A DNA stretch of 64,000 nt from Labilithrix sp. (GTDB taxonomy: Bacteria > Myxococcota_A > Polyangia > Polyangiales > Polyangiaceae). The notes below the pieces were generated by a model. That model saw nothing but the letters and a program-made list of their open reading frames with translations. It was not told where the DNA came from and ran no database searches. Position numbers and translations under genes: made by a program. Shown here piece by piece: positions 61,324 to 64,000 of this stretch (the first letter of the stretch is position 1; each line of letters starts with the position of its first letter). The DNA lies in the NCBI GenBank assembly GCA_019637155.1, contig JAHBWE010000016.1, positions 238,120-302,119 of the forward strand. The letters run 5' to 3'.

Positions 61324-61530
61324 CCGCCGCCTCGTCCGCAGTCGCGCCGCGCGCCACCACGTTCTGAGCGCCGCCTCGTCCGCGGTCGCTCGCGCGCCAC
61401 CACGTTCTGAGCGCCGCCTCGTCCGCAGTCGCGCCGCTCGCCACCACGTTCTGGCCGCCGCCTCGTCCGCGGTCGGTCGCGCGCCTTCCACCACGTTCTG
61501 AGCGCCGCCTCGACCGCGGTCGGTCGCGCG
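61310..61530. repeat. 44-bp tandem array, five copies
   Basis: The core CCACCACGTTCTG begins at 61310, 61354, 61397, 61441 and 61488 (periods 44, 43, 44, 47), each followed by GCCGCCTCGTCCGC or close variants. The first unit contains the last codons and stop of the kinase gene. It fills most of the 267-bp gap between convergent genes. Not CRISPR: no unique spacers. Confidence 0.92.
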
Positions 61531-61590
61531 TCTTCCTCCCTGCCGTCGCCGTACCGTTTCGTTCGTTGCCTTGCTCGGGCGCTCGTCGCG

Positions 61591-63783
61591 CTAGAACCCG
61601 TAGCGGTAGCCAAGGGAGAACGCGGCGCCGGAGGTGTCGATCGGGGGGCCCGCGCGTGTGCCTTGGATGTCGGTGGTGAGGCGGCCGCTCAGCTCGGCGA
61701 AAGCCGCGCCGTGAGCGCCGAGACCGCCGAGTGAGCCGAGGCCGCCGAGGCGGTACTCTGCGCCGAGAGCGGCGGCGCCGCCGAGCATGAGGGCGCGGCT
61801 GCGAATGCTCTGGCCCTCGGGCTCGACGCGCCCTCGCGACCAGAAGCCGGCGAAGCCCACCGTGAGGTACGGCGCGAACCGCGCGTCCCGCGCGCCGAGG
61901 CGATAGCCGATCGGGATCCACCCGCCGAGCACGTCGGCGCGCACCTGCGTGTCGCCGTAGCCGTAGCCCGGATCGCTCGTCCCGCGCGGCACGCCCTCGT
62001 AGATCGCCTGCGCACCGACGAGGAGCTCGCCCGCCGGGATCCGCACCGCGAGCCGCCCCTCGAGGCTCACGCCGGCGCCCGGCTGCTGGAGGACGCGCGA
62101 CACCCGCGCGCCCGCCGCCACCTCGACGTGCACGCGCGGCTCCGGATCGGGCGGCAGCGGGTTCGTCGCGACCACCGCGTCGTCGTCGACGCGGAGCTGG
62201 AGCGCGCCGCCTTGCTGGCGTCCGTCGATCGTCGCCGGCGCGACGTACGCGCCGCCCTCGTACGTGAACGGACCGACCCGCATGCCCGCGGGCGCAGACA
62301 CCAACGCCACCGCGACGCGCGGCACCGGCGTCCCCGCTTCGTCGACGACGCGCACGCGCATCACCGCGGCGCCGTTCGGGAGGCGCTCGAGCGCCGCGAC
62401 CGCCTGCACGCGGCCGAGCGACACCTTCGGCAGATCGAGGGCCGCGCGCGCTCCGCCGGCCTCGCACGCGAGCACGTGCGCGGCGCTGCGATCGATCTCG
62501 ATTGGGCCCGCCACCGGCGCGCCGTCGAGCGCGCACGCGAGCCCCGCGGGCTCGATCCGGAGGAGCGCCCGCCGGCCGGGAAGCGGCGGCGCCGTCGCCT
62601 GCGCCACGACGTAGCTCGCGACGGTGCTCCACTTGCCCTCGAAGCGATCGTCGTCGATCGCGCTCACGCGCGCGTAGTACGCCCCCGGCCCCGCGTTCTT
62701 CACCTCGATCGCGGACGTCGCCAGCGGCACGCGGCCATCCACCACGACGTCGTTGAAGTCCTTGTCGCGCGCTACCTGCACGTGCCACTCCGCCGGCGGC
62801 GGAATGGGAGCCGAAGCCGCGGAAGCCGCGGGTGCCGAAGCCGGCGCGGGTGCCGAAGCCACGGGAGCCGGCGCGGGCGCCGAAGCCGTGGGCGCCGAAG
62901 CCGCGGGAGTCGAAGCTGGCACGGTCCCCGCCCCGCCTGCGCTGGGGCGGTAGGTGAACGTCAGATCGACCGGCTGGCTCGCGAGCGCGATCGCGGCGGC
63001 GGCCGACGACCATGACGGCGCCTCCGGCAGTGGCTTCGGCGGCGTCGGCGCCACGCCGAGGTCGGCCTTCGAGCCGAAGCCCTCGTTGACGGCGACCTCC
63101 TTCTTTTGCGCCTGCAGCGTCGAGCTCCCCTCGTACACCGCTACTCGCGTCGTCTTCTTGTCGTCGACCGTGACCTGCGCCTCGCCGCTCTTCAGCTCGA
63201 CGGAGCCTCCCTCCGTCGCGACGCGCGGTTTGTCCGTGCCCTTGCCCGCGAGCTCCGACAGCCGCGCGCGGAGGCTCCCCGTGACGAGCGTGCTCTCCTG
63301 CGCGCCCACGCGCGCCGCGCGCGCCTGCGCGTCGCCGAGGATGACGACGAGCGTGTTCTCGCCCAGCTTCACCTGCGTCTCGTCGCGGAACGTGACGTCC
63401 GCGGTGGAGCTCTCCCTCGTGCCGACGCGGTTGCCGCGATAGAGCGGATCGTTCGGTTTTCCCGGGCGAGGATCGGGCGCCTGCACCTCGACGATGTTCT
63501 TCGTCCGCGTGAGCCGCGCGTCGGGGCCCTCCGGCGTCGCGCCCGGGCGCGGCGGCAGGATGAGCACGGTGCCCGGCTTGAGCGCGTGCGGCGAAGGCCC
63601 CATGCCCGGGTTCGCGCCGTGGATGAGATCGACGAGCCGGGCATCGCCGTAGAAGCGCGTCGCGATCGCCGCGCACGTGTCGCCCGCTTGCACGGTATAG
63701 CGCTTCGCCTCGTCGGCGGCGGCCGCGTGTGCGTGCAAAGTGGTAAATGCAGCTAAATGGATTGAAATGAGGAAGCGCTTCAT
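61591..63783 (-). CDS. LysM - FecR-like - beta-barrel envelope protein
   Basis: 730 residues. A signal peptide (about 1-23) precedes a LysM peptidoglycan-binding domain (about 29-78; YTVQAGDTCAAIATRFYGD..LKPGTVLILPP). A FecR-type domain (about 105-235) has GTRESSTADVTFRDETQVKLGENTLVVILGD. An Ala/Pro/Ser linker (about 265-320) and a fibronectin-like stretch follow (about 325-385). A C-terminal region of alternating strands ends in Phe (about 550-730), typical of an outer-membrane barrel. It may tie the wall to the outer membrane. ATG 63783 overlaps the preceding stop (ATGA). Confidence 0.82.
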   Translation of the reverse strand: MKRFLISIHLAAFTTLHAHAAAADEAKRYTVQAGDTCAAIATRFYGDARLVDLIHGANPGMGPSPHALKPGTVLILPPRPGATPEGPDARLTRTKNIVEVQAPDPRPGKPNDPLYRGNRVGTRESSTADVTFRDETQVKLGENTLVVILGDAQARAARVGAQESTLVTGSLRARLSELAGKGTDKPRVATEGGSVELKSGEAQVTVDDKKTTRVAVYEGSSTLQAQKKEVAVNEGFGSKADLGVAPTPPKPLPEAPSWSSAAAAIALASQPVDLTFTYRPSAGGAGTVPASTPAASAPTASAPAPAPVASAPAPASAPAASAASAPIPPPAEWHVQVARDKDFNDVVVDGRVPLATSAIEVKNAGPGAYYARVSAIDDDRFEGKWSTVASYVVAQATAPPLPGRRALLRIEPAGLACALDGAPVAGPIEIDRSAAHVLACEAGGARAALDLPKVSLGRVQAVAALERLPNGAAVMRVRVVDEAGTPVPRVAVALVSAPAGMRVGPFTYEGGAYVAPATIDGRQQGGALQLRVDDDAVVATNPLPPDPEPRVHVEVAAGARVSRVLQQPGAGVSLEGRLAVRIPAGELLVGAQAIYEGVPRGTSDPGYGYGDTQVRADVLGGWIPIGYRLGARDARFAPYLTVGFAGFWSRGRVEPEGQSIRSRALMLGGAAALGAEYRLGGLGSLGGLGAHGAAFAELSGRLTTDIQGTRAGPPIDTSGAAFSLGYRYGF

Positions 63784-64000
63784 GGTTTTTGGCTCGATCG
63801 ACGGCGAAGGAGTCTGCTGACCCGCGGCGCGAGCTCCCCGATCTCGGCCTCCGCCGCGAGCATGTCTCCCGCGCCGGCGCGGATGCAGTCGCGCGTCTCC
63901 TCGGCGGAACGAACGTCGACCACGAGCGTGGTCGCCCCCTCCGCCGCCGCGCGCCGCAGCGGCTCAATCCCATCCCGCGCAGAGACAATCACGACATCCG
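63780..64000 (-). CDS. C-terminal end of an unidentified gene, receiver-like
   Basis: Partial: 72 residues, frame open to the window edge. It runs VVIVSARDGIEPLRRAAAEGATT, then LVVDVRSAEETRDCIRAGAGDMLAAE and ends LRRRSSQKP. Alternating strand/helix with a DM/GAGD turn looks like the second half of a CheY-type receiver, but neither the phospho-Asp nor the conserved Lys can be checked. It may be a pseudo-receiver in a kinase or regulator. It overlaps the LysM gene by four bases and is thus its upstream operon partner. Confidence 0.5.
   Translation of the reverse strand, partial: DVVIVSARDGIEPLRRAAAEGATTLVVDVRSAEETRDCIRAGAGDMLAAEAEIGELAPRVSRLLRRRSSQKP

Noticed and set aside
61310..61530. CRISPR array
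   Set aside because: Repeats are directly adjacent with no unique spacers, the unit is 44 bp and includes the end of a kinase gene; no cas genes nearby.

Overview
The window comes from a very GC-rich genome with long, densely packed genes. It carries six eukaryote-type Ser/Thr protein kinases, many lipoproteins with Ala/Gly-Cys lipoboxes followed by low-complexity linkers, secreted Cys-rich proteins and an ElbD-like ether-lipid enzyme. Together these point to a myxobacterium, most likely of the Polyangiales (Labilithrix/Sorangium-like). This is inferred from gene content; there is no rRNA in the window. I saw no tRNA, rRNA, CRISPR array, insertion sequence or prophage.

Layout. 1-3648 (+): a kinase cut by the window edge, a second kinase and a PEGA-like envelope protein. 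3645-11212 (-): two sister Cys-rich lipoproteins, a 1558-residue ElbD-like reductase/ligase/ACP/acyltransferase/SCP2 protein and a TonB-like protein. 11273-15899: a VWA lipoprotein, an alpha/beta hydrolase, and two sister EEP-fold lipoproteins with a 34-residue coupled peptide between them. 15909-18125 (-): a phosphoethanolamine-transferase-like membrane enzyme and a small lipoprotein. 18320-30115: a secreted protein, a kinase-ATPase-TPR protein, two divergent regulators (NB-ARC-type ATPase and FHA/AAA) sharing a C-terminal winged helix, a BNR lipoprotein, a small Cys-rich protein, an OmpA/Sel1 lipoprotein and a poly-Thr secreted protein. Intergenic gaps here carry repeated CTTAAG sites and one sigma-54-like promoter.

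30176-35365: a YCII protein, a truncated SRPBCC gene, a Ser/Gly-linker Cys-rich lipoprotein, a ferritin-like membrane protein coupled to a LarA-type racemase, and an alkyltransferase-like protein. 35615-42840: a giant envelope protein, an MgtC/SapB protein and a kinase-SUMF1 fusion. 42972-45760: a tight ECF sigma / putative anti-sigma / Kazal lipoprotein / secreted protein operon. 45827-52668: a c-type haem lipoprotein, a HAD phosphatase, a LigD with a defective ligase domain and a membrane glycosyltransferase. 52693-64000: two more kinases, several lipoproteins, an SDR, a lamin-tail lipoprotein, a 44-bp tandem repeat array, a LysM/FecR/barrel protein and the end of an unidentified gene.

Taken together, this is a signalling and cell-envelope region. 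Kinases with one membrane span and an extracytoplasmic tail (Cys-rich, SUMF1-like or low-complexity) probably sense envelope conditions, and the lipoproteins and lipid enzymes build or modify that envelope. Several genes appear to be transcribed from a -10 element placed 6-9 bases before the start codon, which suggests leaderless mRNAs.
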